From Sipunculus nudus (lineage: Eukaryota; Annelida; Sipuncula; Golfingiida; Sipunculidae), in NCBI GenBank assembly GCA_026874595.1, contig CM049308.1, positions 70,466,624-70,530,623 on the forward strand: DNA of 64,000 nt, written 5' to 3'. This document shows positions 31,770 through 45,228 of the stretch, piece after piece (within the stretch, counting starts at the first letter, position 1; each line of letters opens with the position of its first letter). The notes under the pieces were generated by a model. That model ran no database searches. It worked only from the letters and a program-made list of their open reading frames with translations, and was not told where the DNA came from. The translations under genes and the position numbers were made by a program.

Positions 31770-34300
31770 TAATTAAACCGGGCTTCAGAAAGATCGGTCC
31801 AAAGCTCTTAGAGTAGTTCTTCGTAGATGAAGGCCGCGGCGGAACTCGTGTGAAAACCCAGTGTTCGCCAGTGCATGATGGAGGACGCCAGGCCACTGTT
31901 TTGGTGTCTTGGACTTGAGGGTCCTGGGCCCAAATTTTTAATCGGACTCGGAATTAAGCACTCAAGAAATCATGTAGAGTCCATCTCGATTCCAGAGGAT
32001 GATTGACACAAGTGCCCGGTCAGCGTACCAGTTCGGTATAGCCTGACGATGTCAGCAGTCCAGGGGCAGGTCTGCGTGCATCAGAATCGAAGCAGCTGAG
32101 AGTTGGTGTCTATAAGCATTGTAAGTCGATGTATCGGGAAGGCTTTGGTGTTTATTCTGAAACGGACTTCAAAGCGAGTGTCGCTTTTTTCCGACGGACT
32201 GGTAAATCTGGCGATTTAAACCTGTTGTGAGCGCTTCCAGAAACAGAACGAGGACATTTGTTAAACGCTCAACTCTGGAGGTACTGGGTATCGCTGTGTG
32301 GACACATGTTCGGTTATCTGGAGCTGGATGATTCCAGGAGACATCAGCTGTGAAAGACATTGACTCTAAGTCAAGATAGATTCGTCTATCCGTTAAATAG
32401 CGACTACTGCGTGAACTGCTCCTTGAGAGTTAAACCAGTACGCCAGCGAAGGACTGTTGGTAGCTAAAGTTGGACTGATTGTACTGTGAACACAGCGCGT
32501 ACAAACGGTAAGCCGTGCAGCGCAACATTCCGATGTCACTTGTGTCATGTGATCAGGATAAGTGTAAACAAAGGGACTGCTCTGTGTAGTTTGTCAAACG
32601 GACTTAACGGCTTATTTCTGTGTTGAAATAGTGCTTGTACATATGGAGCGCCTCTCCAGAGAATGTGTCTCCTTTCTTATATATATTGATTTGTGTTGTT
32701 AACATATGTATTATTCAGTTTTTGGAGTGTACGCCAAGCCAAGCCAAAAGAAGTATACGCTCATCGAGCAGCTACAGGTTGCTGCGGTCAAGACCTCAGC
32801 CCTGTGCGCTCCTTAAGCATGTTCTCTGAGCCAACAGTCGCAGTGCCACACCAAGCCAAGCAAGGAGCCGTAGAGGGCGCCATCTGCTCTCCTGGGTTGA
32901 AGTCCTTGTTAGAAAGCTACAGCATCCACAGCCACAAAGCCCGAAGCAACCCGCATTCCCTCCACCGATCCCAGCAGCGGAGACCCAGCCATGCCATTCG
33001 AGAACCGAACTCGATCCTTGTGAACGACCCTTACTTCGAGACGCAAAGCCCTTTTACTTGTACACATATGTGAGTGTTTCAGCTAGATGGTTTGACTTTT
33101 AAAGGAACCTGGTCGTTCACATCTTTAGTGGTGTTACAATGGTCCGAGCCCATAATTATTCTGTCAACCGTCAATGTGTCGCGAGATGATTTTGTTCTTT
33201 TCAAATACACAATTACTTCTCAGGGACCAGCAAAAAGAAGCTATAATGGCGGTTAGATACTGGCGGTCAGAATGAACTGATTTTTATCATTTGCAATATT
33301 TTCATCACTGCAGATACGTTTTCTACATCATATTTTGACATTTACCTCCTAATTCGGTAAACTTTAGATATGCCCTTCAGCTCTGAACTACATACACTCC
33401 TAACGCAGAGGAAATTATGGAAATTCCAGGCCTCTTCTCTTTAACCGCTGTTTTTCGGGGTTTCTACACCAGGGCTGACACAGGGCCAAAAACTAATCAG
33501 ACCGATGTATCGCATTGCATCAACTAATGAGAGCGTGATGTCGCGGGTTTGAAACTTGGATTTTGACACACGATGCCATACTACGCTAGGTAAATTCGGT
33601 CATGGAAACAATTATTTTATTTATTCATACCTATATATCGCTTTGAGCATCGTTAGATTTAATATTAACCCCTTGCAACACCTTTCAAATTTTTATTTCA
33701 GATTATCATGACGTATCCTGTCATCGTGAGATACAAAAGTTAAAAAAAAAAAAACATCCGGGGGAGGGGTATCCCTTGCCCATTGAGTAGATTAAAAAAT
33801 AATGTGATGGGATACAACTTTGGGTGGTTTCTATCATTTTTTTCGTATTTAGTTTTCTAGATGCCAGAATTACAAAGTCTAAAATGGTTGAGGCGTTCCT
33901 GGCCTCTGCTTGATATTATCAATATCCACCTCCCCCGCACGCTCTCTACGCGGCGCCGGGTCGGGGCCTGGTCACTAGCACCGCAAACAAATTCCCTAGC
34001 CTCCTTGAGAGTTTTGTCTAGCTTGTTTCATGACTATTATGTAGGGCACTGATAATCATAACATTTCGCAGAAGGGTGGACCTCTAAGAAAGCCAGACGA
34101 TTCACTGCATGGGAGGGCTTTTAATTGTGTCGGAATGGGCCGTATCACATGCATTTTAGCTGCACCAAGGCAAACGTTCATTTAACCCGACTTTACCGTG
34201 CTAGTCTAGAGGCAATATTTAAAAATCACGTTTTATGATAGCGAAGGAATACGTTCGTGACTGAAACAATTAGCCGTTGGCGGATTTCACGCTTCATCTG
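31770..34300. other. non-coding, locally GC-richer
   Basis: Less AT-rich than its surroundings, especially 31800-33060. Open frames at 32693-33073 and nearby have no recognisable domain. The composition suggests an unidentified retroelement LTR or leader, or an old element, but no inverted or direct terminal repeats were found to support either. Confidence 0.3.
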
Positions 34301-34732
34301 CGGGTGATCATATGTGCGATTAGACCGAGCGCGTGGTTGCCGGTATAGCGTTTAATCGGGAATACACGGATCTCTCCCGGGAATCGATGTGCCTCTTTGT
34401 ACCTGAAATAAACGAGGGTTGCCATGACGAAATCAATTCCAGGCTGTGTGATCTTCACTACACATGCATGTTACGTCCCTCCAGTACCAACTTTAGTACA
34501 GTTCAGCTCCCGTGATGACGCCTGCACCCCTACCTAATCACCCGGTTGATGACTTGCTGATGCAGGTTGTTATTAAGTTTGTATCTGGCGCATGACTGTT
34601 GCCTTGCGGAGCCTTCCTCGCCGCACGCAATTATAAGACCATGGCCTATGCTTGTAGATCCGGCTGTTGAAAGCACAGTTGATAGCAACGTGTCAGCGAT
34701 CACTGGGTATAACGATACTTCAATTCAGGTAA
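34300..34732 (+). promoter_or_regulatory. candidate distal non-coding first exon/promoter
   Basis: A GC-richer, single-copy stretch ending in a strong donor context CAATTCAG|GTAAGA (donor near 34730). It could be a leader exon for a plus-strand gene. The ankyrin gene requires an upstream 5' UTR exon because its first coding exon begins with an acceptor at 57910, but linking the two across 23 kb is speculation. Confidence 0.2.
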
Positions 34733-34998
34733 GATTTTTTTTTAAATTTTTGTAAGTAGGCGTTTCAACAAATAACAGCTCGCTTTCAACTGCAACAGGA
34801 CACATGCGATCATTCGTAAGAGATCGTGGAATTTTTAACTTTATCTTAACAAGGTCAATGCAAAGAAAAACGTCTTAACTGAACCTCAATGCTCAAATTT
34901 TATTGACGTATCTCTCAAAATGTCAGGTGGCACTTAGTGTATGGATGTAGTACTGATAAGCAAATGTATAACTATCGGCAGCTTGTCTCCCAGATTTT

Positions 34999-35939
34999 TA
35001 GGTCCACTGATTTTAGTCATCTGAGCAATAGCGATATGGTCCTTTGTCCGTCGTTCGTCCGTTCATTTACATGCAAGGTTTTGAAATTGTCAGAACTACT
35101 AATTCAGAATTCAACATACAGTTAGATGCCCCTAAGTTCCCCTAACAAACCCAAAACTGGGTCACTGTAACCTGGTTATTTCCAGAAATTAAGGAAAAAA
35201 ATTCCATAAAAAAAATTGTTGTTACACTTTAGGACTACCCAATATCAAAACAACTTGTATATTTTTGTTCATATTTAGAATAAGGATTCATGTATGTATT
35301 TTCTATGTACATGCCAGAAATTAGGTCAGTAGTACAGATTTTTTATGTAAGTTATGGGCCAGAATATTGGGTACCTTCCCAAGACAGCAGTAAGTATATA
35401 TTTTCTCATTAACATGGTTACTGTTGTGGCTAGAGATTTTTTCCCCAAGGATATAACTTAATTTTATCAAGGTTCATTTATATACCAGAAATAAGCTAAG
35501 AAATTCATGAATTATTTTAAATTAGTAACATAAATGTTAAATTAATACAGTAACTATCCCCCAACTTTGACTGTGGCACATATTCTCCCGGTAAGCACAG
35601 TTGACTTAATTTTCACAGCATATTATCAATTATTGTAATGACAGCTTATTATCTTTTATGCAGGAAAATAAACTTTGTTTGCTATGCAGGTAAAAAAAAT
35701 TGTGAATTTCTATTCATTTAATTTACAAATTTATTTTATTTATTATTTAAATTTTATTTTGCTTAAAATTTGAATGTGATGGCTAAATTGGGTGGGGCAG
35801 ACACCTGGACCTTCCTCTGGATCCAGCACTTCCTAGGTAGCACATTAGTCTTAATTAACTTAGCTGACTGTATTAAGATAGTATACAAATATTCTCATAA
35901 TCAATATCAGCTGAGCACCATGACCCAAAGGTCCTTTGT
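34999..35939 (+). mobile_element. RC-A-type element, diverged
   Basis: A 5' hairpin remnant ('...ccactgattttagtcatctgagc') is followed by GTCC microsatellite (35040-35060). The core matches 10950-11480 ('ttagatg...ccaa', 'aactgggtcactg'), and the 3' end carries CAGCTGAGC, GACC...GGTC stem and CTTTGT. No coding capacity. Confidence 0.55.
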
Positions 35940-36780
35940 GATGCCTAAATTTCAACCAGTAATAATAGCCTCATATTTTTGTGCTCCAGGATGACAGGGT
36001 CTGCACTATTTATTTAGCAAATTAAAAAATTGTCAGCTTCTTCCTGTCCATCATAATTCATGTTTCATTTACTGGAACAGCTCATTTATAAAAGGGGTTA
36101 ACCATTACAGACCAGATGTTTTGAATGCAACTTTTGTCAGGGGAAGATTCTTTGTGTTACCTTGTCTGCCAAAATACACATATATACAAATGACAACCTT
36201 TACAGTTTGTGCAAATACCATATAAGCACTGAAACGCTGGGTTGTCATCATTGATTGGTTCTAAAGTGTAGTGACATACGTCAGATTATCTGTCATGATA
36301 CCAATATTAGATATGAGACTGGATACTAGATCTTCCTGGTGTGGGATTTCCAATCTATATAAATGTATGCCCTGTCCTAAGTCAACTGGGTTGTTCATGT
36401 TGCTAGTGTTAAAACTGACTGACATAAATTTGAGAGTTGCAGGAATTCTGTCATTATTTTTTGGAATGCAGGGTCCTTCCTGTAATATCTCAGCTGTGTT
36501 TGATGTTTAATCACATGCTCTGCTTGTCAGATATTCCAAGTTAATTCCACTGGATAATTGTTTATGAATCCATGGTTCCTCTTGATTCAGGTAGGTTCAT
36601 TTGAAGAGAGTTATCTGAAATCAAGTGTGATAGTCACGTTTAGGTCAGAAAGTTAAATATGTACATGGAGTTGTTTGTTATTTGAGTCATTTAATTTTAT
36701 AACTGGATAGACTTGCTTACATTAAATGATCAAAGTGTTCTTTTCCCTTAACACAAATGTGATATGACTTTATATAAGAT
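35940..36780. other. non-coding
   Basis: AT-rich; no gene, repeat or element boundary was recognised. Confidence 0.5.
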
Positions 36781-37855
36781 TAGCCCATCAGCAACCTCAG
36801 ATCTAAGGTACTGAGTATCATAGATAATCTCTCCAGTCTAAGACTAGGTATCACACAGTTCCTCTTTTCTAAGACTAGGTTATAGGCAATGACTCCATTT
36901 TAAGACTATGTGTTAAACAAAGTTTCCAGTATTAGAATCAGAGACAGATAATGTCTCCCATTCAAGAATTGGTATAGACCATCTCTTGAATCCAGGGGTA
37001 GTTGATGGACAAGGTCTCCAGTCTAAGATTACCAACAGGTGATAGATAATTGAGGTCTTGGTGATAGACAAGGTCTCCAATCTAAGATTACCTTCAGGTG
37101 ATAGACAGTCTAAGACTAGGTAATAGACAGATTACCAGTTGATGATACACAATATCTCCAGTCTAACACTATATAGTTATAGTGATAGAAAATGTCTCAA
37201 ATTTATGTCTTGATGTTAGGCCATGTCTCCAAATTAAGTCCAGGTGATAGACAATGTCTCCAATTTAACTTTTAAGTCTTGGTGATAGACTATGTCTCCA
37301 ATTTAGGTTTTGGTGATAGATAATGTCTCTAGTCTATGTCCTGATGACAGACCATGTCTCTACTTTATGTTTAGATGATACACAATGTCTCCAGTCTAAG
37401 TCTTGGTTATAGATAATGTCTCCAATCTAAGTCTACATGATAGATAATGTTTCCAGTCTAAGTTTTGGTGAGAGAGATTGTCTTCAATTTTAGTCGAGGT
37501 GACAGATGATATCTTCAATGTAAGTCTTGATGTTAGACCATGTTGCCAATCTTAGTTTTGGTATAGATAATGTCTGCAATCTAAGTCTTGGTGATTGATA
37601 ATGTTTCCAGTCTAATCTAGGTGTCTTGGTGATATAAAATGTCTCAAATCCAAGTCTCAGTGATAGATAATGTCTCCGATCCAAGTCATGGTGATAGATA
37701 ATGTCTTCATTCTAATCATTCTCCAATGTAGACAATATCTCCAATCAAAGACTCTGTGATAGCCAATGTAAGATTACTAGAAGGTGGTAAATACAATGTC
37801 TCCAGTCTAAGACCTGGCTATACACAATGTTCTAAACTAAGGTTAGACTGATGAC
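36780..37855 (+). repeat. ~36-bp minisatellite, about 28 units
   Basis: Imperfect units of the form 'gtgatagataatgtctccag' plus 'tctaagtctt'. Unit length varies and divergence is moderate. It gives no consistent protein frame. The 37860-38130 stretch after it is non-coding. Confidence 0.85.
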
Positions 37856-38130
37856 AATGGCAGTGGTACACTCGCAAACGAGTGTATTCCTGGGTGTAAT
37901 GACCCAACAATGGTGGCGATTGCACACCCAGGGCCCACAGATGAAGTAGGCACCAGGCCTGGTTAACACCTGGTTATTGCCCTGTCACATAGTCCGAGAC
38001 CGGAATGTATTGGAACTGGAATGTACAGATACTTAGTTAAGCAGGCATTAAAAAAATGAAGGCGCTTACCTTCAACAACAAAAAATATTTTAAAAAAACT
38101 TTATTCTACAAGGGTTTATTTGGTTCAATG

Positions 38131-39525
38131 TACCCGCCAAAACAAAGTTTTGTGGAAACTACTTGTATGTTTTTGACCGGGTTCAGCTGCCGCCACTGCG
38201 TTCATTTCCGGCGAACTCAACTGAGAATACTGGACTGATTTTTCTGAAACTTACACCAATTATTGGGTCACATGTGAACTGGAGCCTAACCTGTTTGCTT
38301 TGACCTCTAACCTTTACTCTCTCAAGTGCCTCCATCTGTGCGTCTGTTTTGACACATAAACCCACATATCTTCGGACTTGTTTGACCAATCAGGAATAAA
38401 ATTTTGTACAAATGTAGCCCTTGGATAGCTTTATAACATTCACAAAAAATGGTGGCCCCACCTGCAACCATGTTTGCACAGTGTCCAGCTGTTCGTGAGC
38501 CTTAGGTTAAAATCACCTATATCTCTGCAGTGGTTTGACTAATTCACCTGAAATTCTGCATGCGTATACATCCTGGATAGCTTTCTTGATTTTATGACAG
38601 GTGGCGCCAGCTACATTCACATTCATGCTGCAGACATCCATGCTTATATCTCCGGACTGGTTTGAAGTATCTTCCAGAAATTTTGCAGGTGTTCAGATCT
38701 CACTTAGCTCTTAATCATTAAAGAAACTGGTGGTGCCACCTGCAACCATTTTTGCACAACGTCCATCTGTTCATTTGACTTGGGCTAAAATCACTCATAT
38801 CTCGACAGTGGTTTGACTTATTCACCTGAAATTCGGCATGCATATACATCCTGAATAGCTTTCTTGAAATTATGACAGGTGGCACCACCTACATTCACGT
38901 TCATGCTGCAGATATCCATGCTAACATCTTTGGACTGGTTTGAAGTATCTTCCTGATGTTTTGCATGTGTTTGGATCTCACATAGCTCTTTATCAAACAA
39001 GAAACTGGTGGCGTCACCTGCAACCATTTTTGCACAGCATCCATCTGTTTGTCTGCTGTGAGATAAAATCTCTCATATCTCGGCAGTGGTTTGACATTTC
39101 CACCTGAAATTTTGCATGTGTATACATCTTGGATAGTTTCTTGTTCAAATTACAGGTGGCACCACCTACAATCATGTTTACGTGGCAGACATCCATGCTA
39201 ATATCAAGTAAGAAACTGGTGGCATCACCTGCAACCATTTTGCATGGCATCCATCTGTTTGTCTGCTGTGAGATAAAATCTCTCATATCTCCGCAGTGGT
39301 TTGACATTTCCACCTGAAATTTTGCATGTGTATACATCTTGGATAGTTTCTTGTTCAATAACAGGTGGCACCACCTACAATCATGTTTACGTGGCAGACA
39401 TCCATGCTAATATGTAACACATCTAACTCTATTTCCCCTTGCCACTCAATCCATGCGTCACTTCACCTGTCCTACTCGGATTTTGACAGATACACATAGT
39501 CACTTGTCGACTGCCTGTATTCTAG
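38131..39525 (+). mobile_element. RC-B Helitron-like element
   Basis: The 5' end is a mutated 'cccgccaaaacaaagttttg' (compare 7088), with a core of RC-B repeats that includes an almost exact local duplication (about 39000-39180 against 39205-39410). The 3' end is a GTC/GAC-type stem and CTGTATTCTAG (ending 39525) before T. Palindrome copies here are mutated (GGTGGCACCACC, GGTGGTGCCACC, GGTGGCGTCACC). Minus-strand frames up to 114 codons fall in these repeats and are not supported as genes. Confidence 0.65.
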
Positions 39526-39930
39526 TTTCAGTAAGTGACAAGCGGATGTTTTGGGCATATCATATCAGAATATATAGCAAGGGCTACATGCAATTTTCAT
39601 ACCCTTTTCACACTGGATGTTAAGGAGCAAACTTCATTAATATAGTGTTACCTGTTTTGCTTAAAATAGGAATAAGCTCCCATCATTGAGATTCATGATT
39701 GCTGTTGCCATCCAGAAAACCTGTAAATAATTCAAGTCAAATAAACCTGTTGACTGGGTATGTGGAGTTATGAAAAAAGGCTGGGGAAAACATCTAATTA
39801 ATAATACAAGTTGGAAAAAAGCTTTCTGAATGTACTCATGTCTTGTTATCAGGGAGAATATGTGGGTTGAGAGACCATACTGGCAGTGGTAATACAGTTA
39901 AAAAATTCATACTCTTTTATGCCATAAATT
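39526..39930. other. non-coding
   Basis: No feature recognised. Confidence 0.5.
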
Positions 39931-41895
39931 ATAAACTCAGATGACTTACAGTCATCTGAGCTATATTGATGTTTCTTATAGTCTGTTGTCCATCTGTTGG
40001 GTAGGGCAGCTGATTGTCTGAATGCATATCAACATGGCACGAATCAAAACCTTAATTTCTTACCTGAAATTTTGTGTACATTTATTATGTGGTGAAAACT
40101 ATAACCTTTCATGAAACCAGATCACTGTTGCTGCTGTTATAAAACATTATACACTGAAAACCTATTGTAACTTTCCAAGACTGCCAGTCCCCAAAACCAC
40201 TGGTGTTATATCAATTGATAATATTTGGTATATAGGTTCTCATTAAATTTTATGTTAATGCAAGGAATTTGATCAGTATTACATTATTTGAGGTGATCAC
40301 AAAACTGAGATGGTTGTTAGGTTTTACTGTATAATCATAAGTCTACAGTTTGATCTAAGTGTGCTTGTGAAGTGTGAATGTTCATTAGCATGATGATATT
40401 GTTTTTATCCCCCCCCCCCTTTAAAATTGACAGTTTGGACACCTGATTTGAATTTCAGTTAGAATTTAAATTTCCTTTAAAATTCAAAATAATAATAAAA
40501 TACATATGTTTGCATAATTTCACTTGATATGAGCATAATAAATTTTAATTAATGATGCAATAAATATAATTATGGATCAGTTTAATTTTTTAGGTTATTT
40601 TTTAGCCTGCAAACGTATAATCTATCTATAAAATTGAAAAATGAAATATGATAAAATATTAGGATCTTATACAAGAATGTATTCATTATCCCCCTGTCTC
40701 AATCAACAAAATTTGTAATAAAATGATTTCCTGCAAATGTCAGCTTTTATAAAATTGTCAAGGATGTGAGTAATCTTTCACTGCCAAAAGATGAATGTCT
40801 TAAGGTAAATTTCAGTGGTAAAACTGTTAATTCTTGCAGCATTATGCATCTCTTTTAAAGAAGGCACAACCTTTGTTAAGTATAATATCAGTGCACTAAA
40901 TCATTCAAGACTCTCAGATAAACTTTTTTCTAAAAATTAAATTTTAGCTTAGCTGACTTTATATACAACAAGATTCAAGAAATTTTGAAAAAACAAACAT
41001 TTTTTTTTTTCTTTTCCAAATGTAACATTTAATGTTACTCTTGGAACAAAAATATTACATTTGTTTATAGACCTTTGCTTAGGTATACTCATCTGGACTT
41101 CAACATCAGTAAAAATATGCATTCTGTAAATACTCTGTCATGTATCTGATGACCTATAACCCCATTAAATATGTGAGAATTTTGAAGAGAAGGTAATTCA
41201 GGCGAGAAACTATTGGTAAAAATGTGTAATGAGTTTCATGAAAATCCATAGGATTTTTGGTAAGTCACCAAGGTGCCTCCAGTGTGCAGTGGCCTCTGAC
41301 CTCATTAAATATGCATTGATTTTACTAGAAATCTAACTTAGGTGAGATATTTTATTGACAAAATCCTTCATATGTTTCATTATTTTTCATGATGACAGCA
41401 CAAAGTAGCTATCATAATAACACTTCAAAGAAGCCTGGTAACCTCTGACCTCATAAAATATGAGTGAAATCTGCTGAGATTTTAATTGAGGTGAAAAACT
41501 CTATCAGTAAATTTTTCTATTGAGTTTCATAAAAATGCATTGACCTCTTACCTCGAAAAATATGCATAGATTTTGCTGGAAATCAAACTTGGGCAAGATA
41601 TTTTATAAGTTTACATTTCTGATTGGTTTTATCAATATCCTTCATATTCGTTGTAAGATATTATGGCCACAGCACAAAGTAGCCTAGTGACCCATGACTT
41701 TTTTAAAAATGTGTGGATTTTGCCAATAATCTAATATCTCTGGTGAGATAATATGGTGGAAAGTAGTTATGGACAGTTTGGTGAAAATCCATCAAAGCCT
41801 GGAAAGTTATCACAGTGACACTAAAAGTTAATGGACGGAAGGATGAACGGTGGGTATACCATCATACTCTCGTCATATGTATGGCGTATAAACAG
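39931..41895. mobile_element. RC-A-type 5' end and a second, inverted satellite element
   Basis: Left: a perfect 10-bp stem CTCAGATGAC/GTCATCTGAG (39936-39960) of RC-A type. Right: ~130-150-bp repeats ('cctctgacctcattaaatatg') at 41130-41800, ending with an inverted start 'atatgacgagagtatgatgg' and a GTCC-like tract (41830-41895). Limits between the two are not clear. Confidence 0.4.
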
Positions 41896-42785
41896 ATGGT
41901 CCTTTAAATAACAGATGTGCCTTTTCAACTTTTTAATTTGCCTTTAAAAGAAATAAAAGGAGTTACAACCAACTTTTCTCAAAATATACATTTATCTTTT
42001 TAATTTAAAAAGTAATTTTTCATAATTTGATAACTAAAAATTTTATAATGACACAAGAAAGCATGATAGTTGTCTCTAATAGCACCAAAATTAGGGCCCC
42101 GCTTGACAAACGGTGCCCTATAGTGTCAAGCGGGGCCCTATAGTGATCACCGTGTCAGTCCGTCCTACTGTCCATCCGTCCTTCTGTCAGTGACAGTTTC
42201 TTTCGCGCGCGATAACTCAACAACAACATACTGCAGCTTTCCCAAATTCACAGGGATGATTGGTACCTATGAGGGCTCAAGACCTATTGAATTACAGACA
42301 TGTCAGAGTTACAATATGGCCGCCACAGCCCAATCGCTGATTTTCTTTCGCACCCAATAACTCAACAACAACATAATGCAGCTTTCCCAAATTCACAGGG
42401 ATGATTGGTACCTATGAATGCTCTAAACCTATCGAATTACAGACTTGTTGGAATTCCAATATGGCCGTTACAGTCTGATCGCTGATTTTCTTTCGCCTGC
42501 ATTAACTCAACAACAACATACTGCAGCTTTCCCAAATTCACAGGGATGATTGGTACCTATGTTGGCTCCAGTCCAGAACTATTGATTTACAGACCTGTTG
42601 GAATTCCAATATGGCCGCCATAGCCCGATCGCTGATTTTCTTTCGCGCGCGATAACAAAAACCTTTCCCATATTCACAGGGATGATTGGTACCTTTAAAG
42701 GATCCAGGTGATTTTCTGTTTCCCACATTATTTCAGACATATCTTCTTTTATATCATTTGATCCAGTAGGAATTTTTTCCCTCAT

Positions 42786-44239
42786 CAGGGTTCGTGCGCG
42801 GTCTTACAAAGTCTTACTTTTCATTTTCCAAAAAAAAGGCCTTAAAAAGTCTTACTTTTCTGATATTTTGGGAGGATAGGCCTTACAAAAGTCTTACTTT
42901 TTGTTTCACGATAACTGAATTAATTTTATTTCAGTTTTTAATCATGAAGGAGGCAAAAACCTGAAAGTAGTTACTCTTTCAAAGCTTGTTCCTGTATTTT
43001 ACTGCATGTCAAACATCATCTGCATGTTCAGACTACCGTGAGTTTCATGACCATGGAGGGCACCTGCGGAGTATTTTCCATGCGGAAAACACAGAATAAA
43101 TTCGAATCAGAAGACACGTGTTCACAGGTTTCGGCGGTGTGAAAGGGGACTCAAACGTTGCGCGCCAGTTGATCACCAGTTTATATGGTATTTTCCCCTG
43201 ATGTACACTTTTCCTAAATCCTGTAACCTCTGCAGTTTCTGCATGTCGTTGGATGCGCATTAACTTTGTTTGGAACTGAAAGTAACGACGCGCTGTTTGT
43301 TTGTCGGCAATGCAAATAAAGTAGAAGAAATTCCGGAAACCAGACTAAATCATGAAAGAGTTCGGTCCTAAAATAACTCAGTAACTCTGCATGATTTAGG
43401 CTCATCCTGCATACTTCGACATACCTGTGAGCTGAATTGTTCCAGGAACGATATCGAATGGTATTTGACACAAGTTTTGAAAGTTTGTCCCTTTAGAAGT
43501 TAATACATTTGAATATTTACGTCGAAAGTCTTGTGAAATATTACGTTGACAAATTACCTCCTTTGTAGTTAAGGACATCTTTTGGGGCACATATGACCAT
43601 TGTATAATTTGTATTTAATTTTGATTAACGGATGTTTATTAAAATCAGTTACATTTAATCATATTGTGTCAAATTTGCGGAACTAAAGTACGAGCTAGTT
43701 CATTCTGCTTCGAAAAGTGGAGCGCGGGAAAGTTCAACGGAGTTACCATTTTGTATATAGAGCGGCGAGCTTACACTGAAGATAGCGAGTTAATATAGTT
43801 ATGTCTGCGCTGTAAAATATATTCAAAATATTTGAACATTGCAATAAGGGGCTATAATTGCTCCGATGAAGCTCATCTTATTCCTGAAGGCCTATAAAAT
43901 GCTTTGAAATAGGACTTTTTTCTAATAACGTATTGTGCCCGCGTAAGCAACCCGGAAGGAGCATACATCAGTGTCAGCAATGATTGGCCTTAAGGCTGTA
44001 ACACCAAATACTGCATGTATCATAAACCATCAAGAAATCTATTTTGTTGATCGTAAATTAATTTTTACCATATTGCTCTCGCATTTCAGAACTTATTTTG
44101 CCCACGTATATGGTCTCCCCGATGTAAACGATGTCAATTTCTTCCAACTGCATTTTTCCAAACGTATCACCGTAAATATTTGAGCGTCCAAGCTCACCAG
44201 CTGTCTTTACAAATGTCTCACTCTTGGCGGGGACACGTG

Positions 44240-44270
<31 letters not shown>

Positions 44271-45228
44271 AGCAGATCACGCTAATGCAGCAGGTATTTC
44301 TAAAATGTACATGAACATCAAGAAATCTGTTCTGTTTAGCGTAAATTAATTTTTCTCATATTGCTCTCGTTTCCAGAATGTGTTTGCCCACGTATTACGG
44401 TCTGCCCGATGTAAAAGATGTCAAGTGTCATCCATTTGCATTTTTTCAAACGTATCCCCGTAATTCTTTGAACGTCCAAACTAGCCTTCTCTCTTTATAT
44501 ATGCTTCACTACGGTTTTGCAGTAGATTTCGCTAATACAGCGGGATATCCAAGGGTTTCAAAGTGGAAACTGGTCACTCTCGGGGCTTGGAACCACACGG
44601 CATTGCGTCAGCGAATATGTCATCGTACCAAATTTACCGCTGCGCTGTTTTTTGCGGATATTCTGTGAACTTGAGTAAAGGAAGTTATCCGCACATGTCC
44701 ATGAAAATGTTTGTACATGACGACTGCATGGGTTGCACGTGTTCTTTGATTTTGGCGGGAAAATGAAGTTGCACGGGGAGAAGTGGGGCCTTGCGATCGT
44801 GGGGCTGCAGCAGTCAAGTTACATTACCGTTCTATGGCTAAACGCTGTTTATAGATATGGTAAACTTATTGGACACATTTATGGATAAAAAGATGCATGC
44901 TTTGTCATGTATAATATACGGGAATGAACTCCGATCGTAACGACATTTCTGTAGAAGTAAACGGCAACAGCCGGCAAAAGAGTAGGCCTAGAGAATATAC
45001 GGGCATATAAATGTAGGCCTATTTATTTATTTATTTATTTATGTGTCATCTGTAATTTTGATGAGTATAAAAACTAATATAATTAAGACCTACATATGTA
45101 AGGTTTCTAATGATCTTTTTCCTGTATAATAACCATGAGAAAATGGTCTTATTTTTCACGGAAAAAAAGGTCTTACAAAGTCTTAAAAAGGTCTTACTTT
45201 TGGAAATTGAAAAGGCGCAAGAACCCTG
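42786..45228. mobile_element. DNA transposon with CAGGGTTC TIRs nested in RC-E
   Basis: A 14-bp inverted repeat CAGGGTTCGTGCGC/GCGCAAGAACCCTG with one mismatch. The flanks share CTCAT (42781-42785 and 45229-45233). The end sequence is hAT-like, but a 5-bp duplication is short for hAT, which makes 8 bp. Subterminal zones hold repeated GTCTTAC motifs on both sides in the same orientation. The interior has a ~300-bp tandem duplication (44020-44240 and 44308-44520) separated by a 29-T tract. No transposase frame was recognised. Confidence 0.65.
44020..44530 (+). repeat. two-unit tandem duplication with T29 spacer
   Basis: 'catcaagaaatct', 'cgtaaattaatttttctcat', 'gatgtaaa.gatgtcaa' and 'cgtccaa' recur at a ~290-bp offset. 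The units diverge by roughly 15-20%. The spacer contains 29 Ts (44240-44268). Confidence 0.7.

Noticed and set aside
32693-33073. 126-codon frame in the GC-richer stretch as a gene
   Set aside because: No domain, splice context or repeat-free conservation argument could be found. Left as unassigned non-coding sequence.
36780-37855. CRISPR-like array of ~36-bp repeats
   Set aside because: Units are head-to-tail, diverged and lack unique spacers. The genome is eukaryotic, so this is a minisatellite.
39014-39358. 114-codon minus-strand frame
   Set aside because: It consists of two nearly identical halves from the locally duplicated RC-B repeat.
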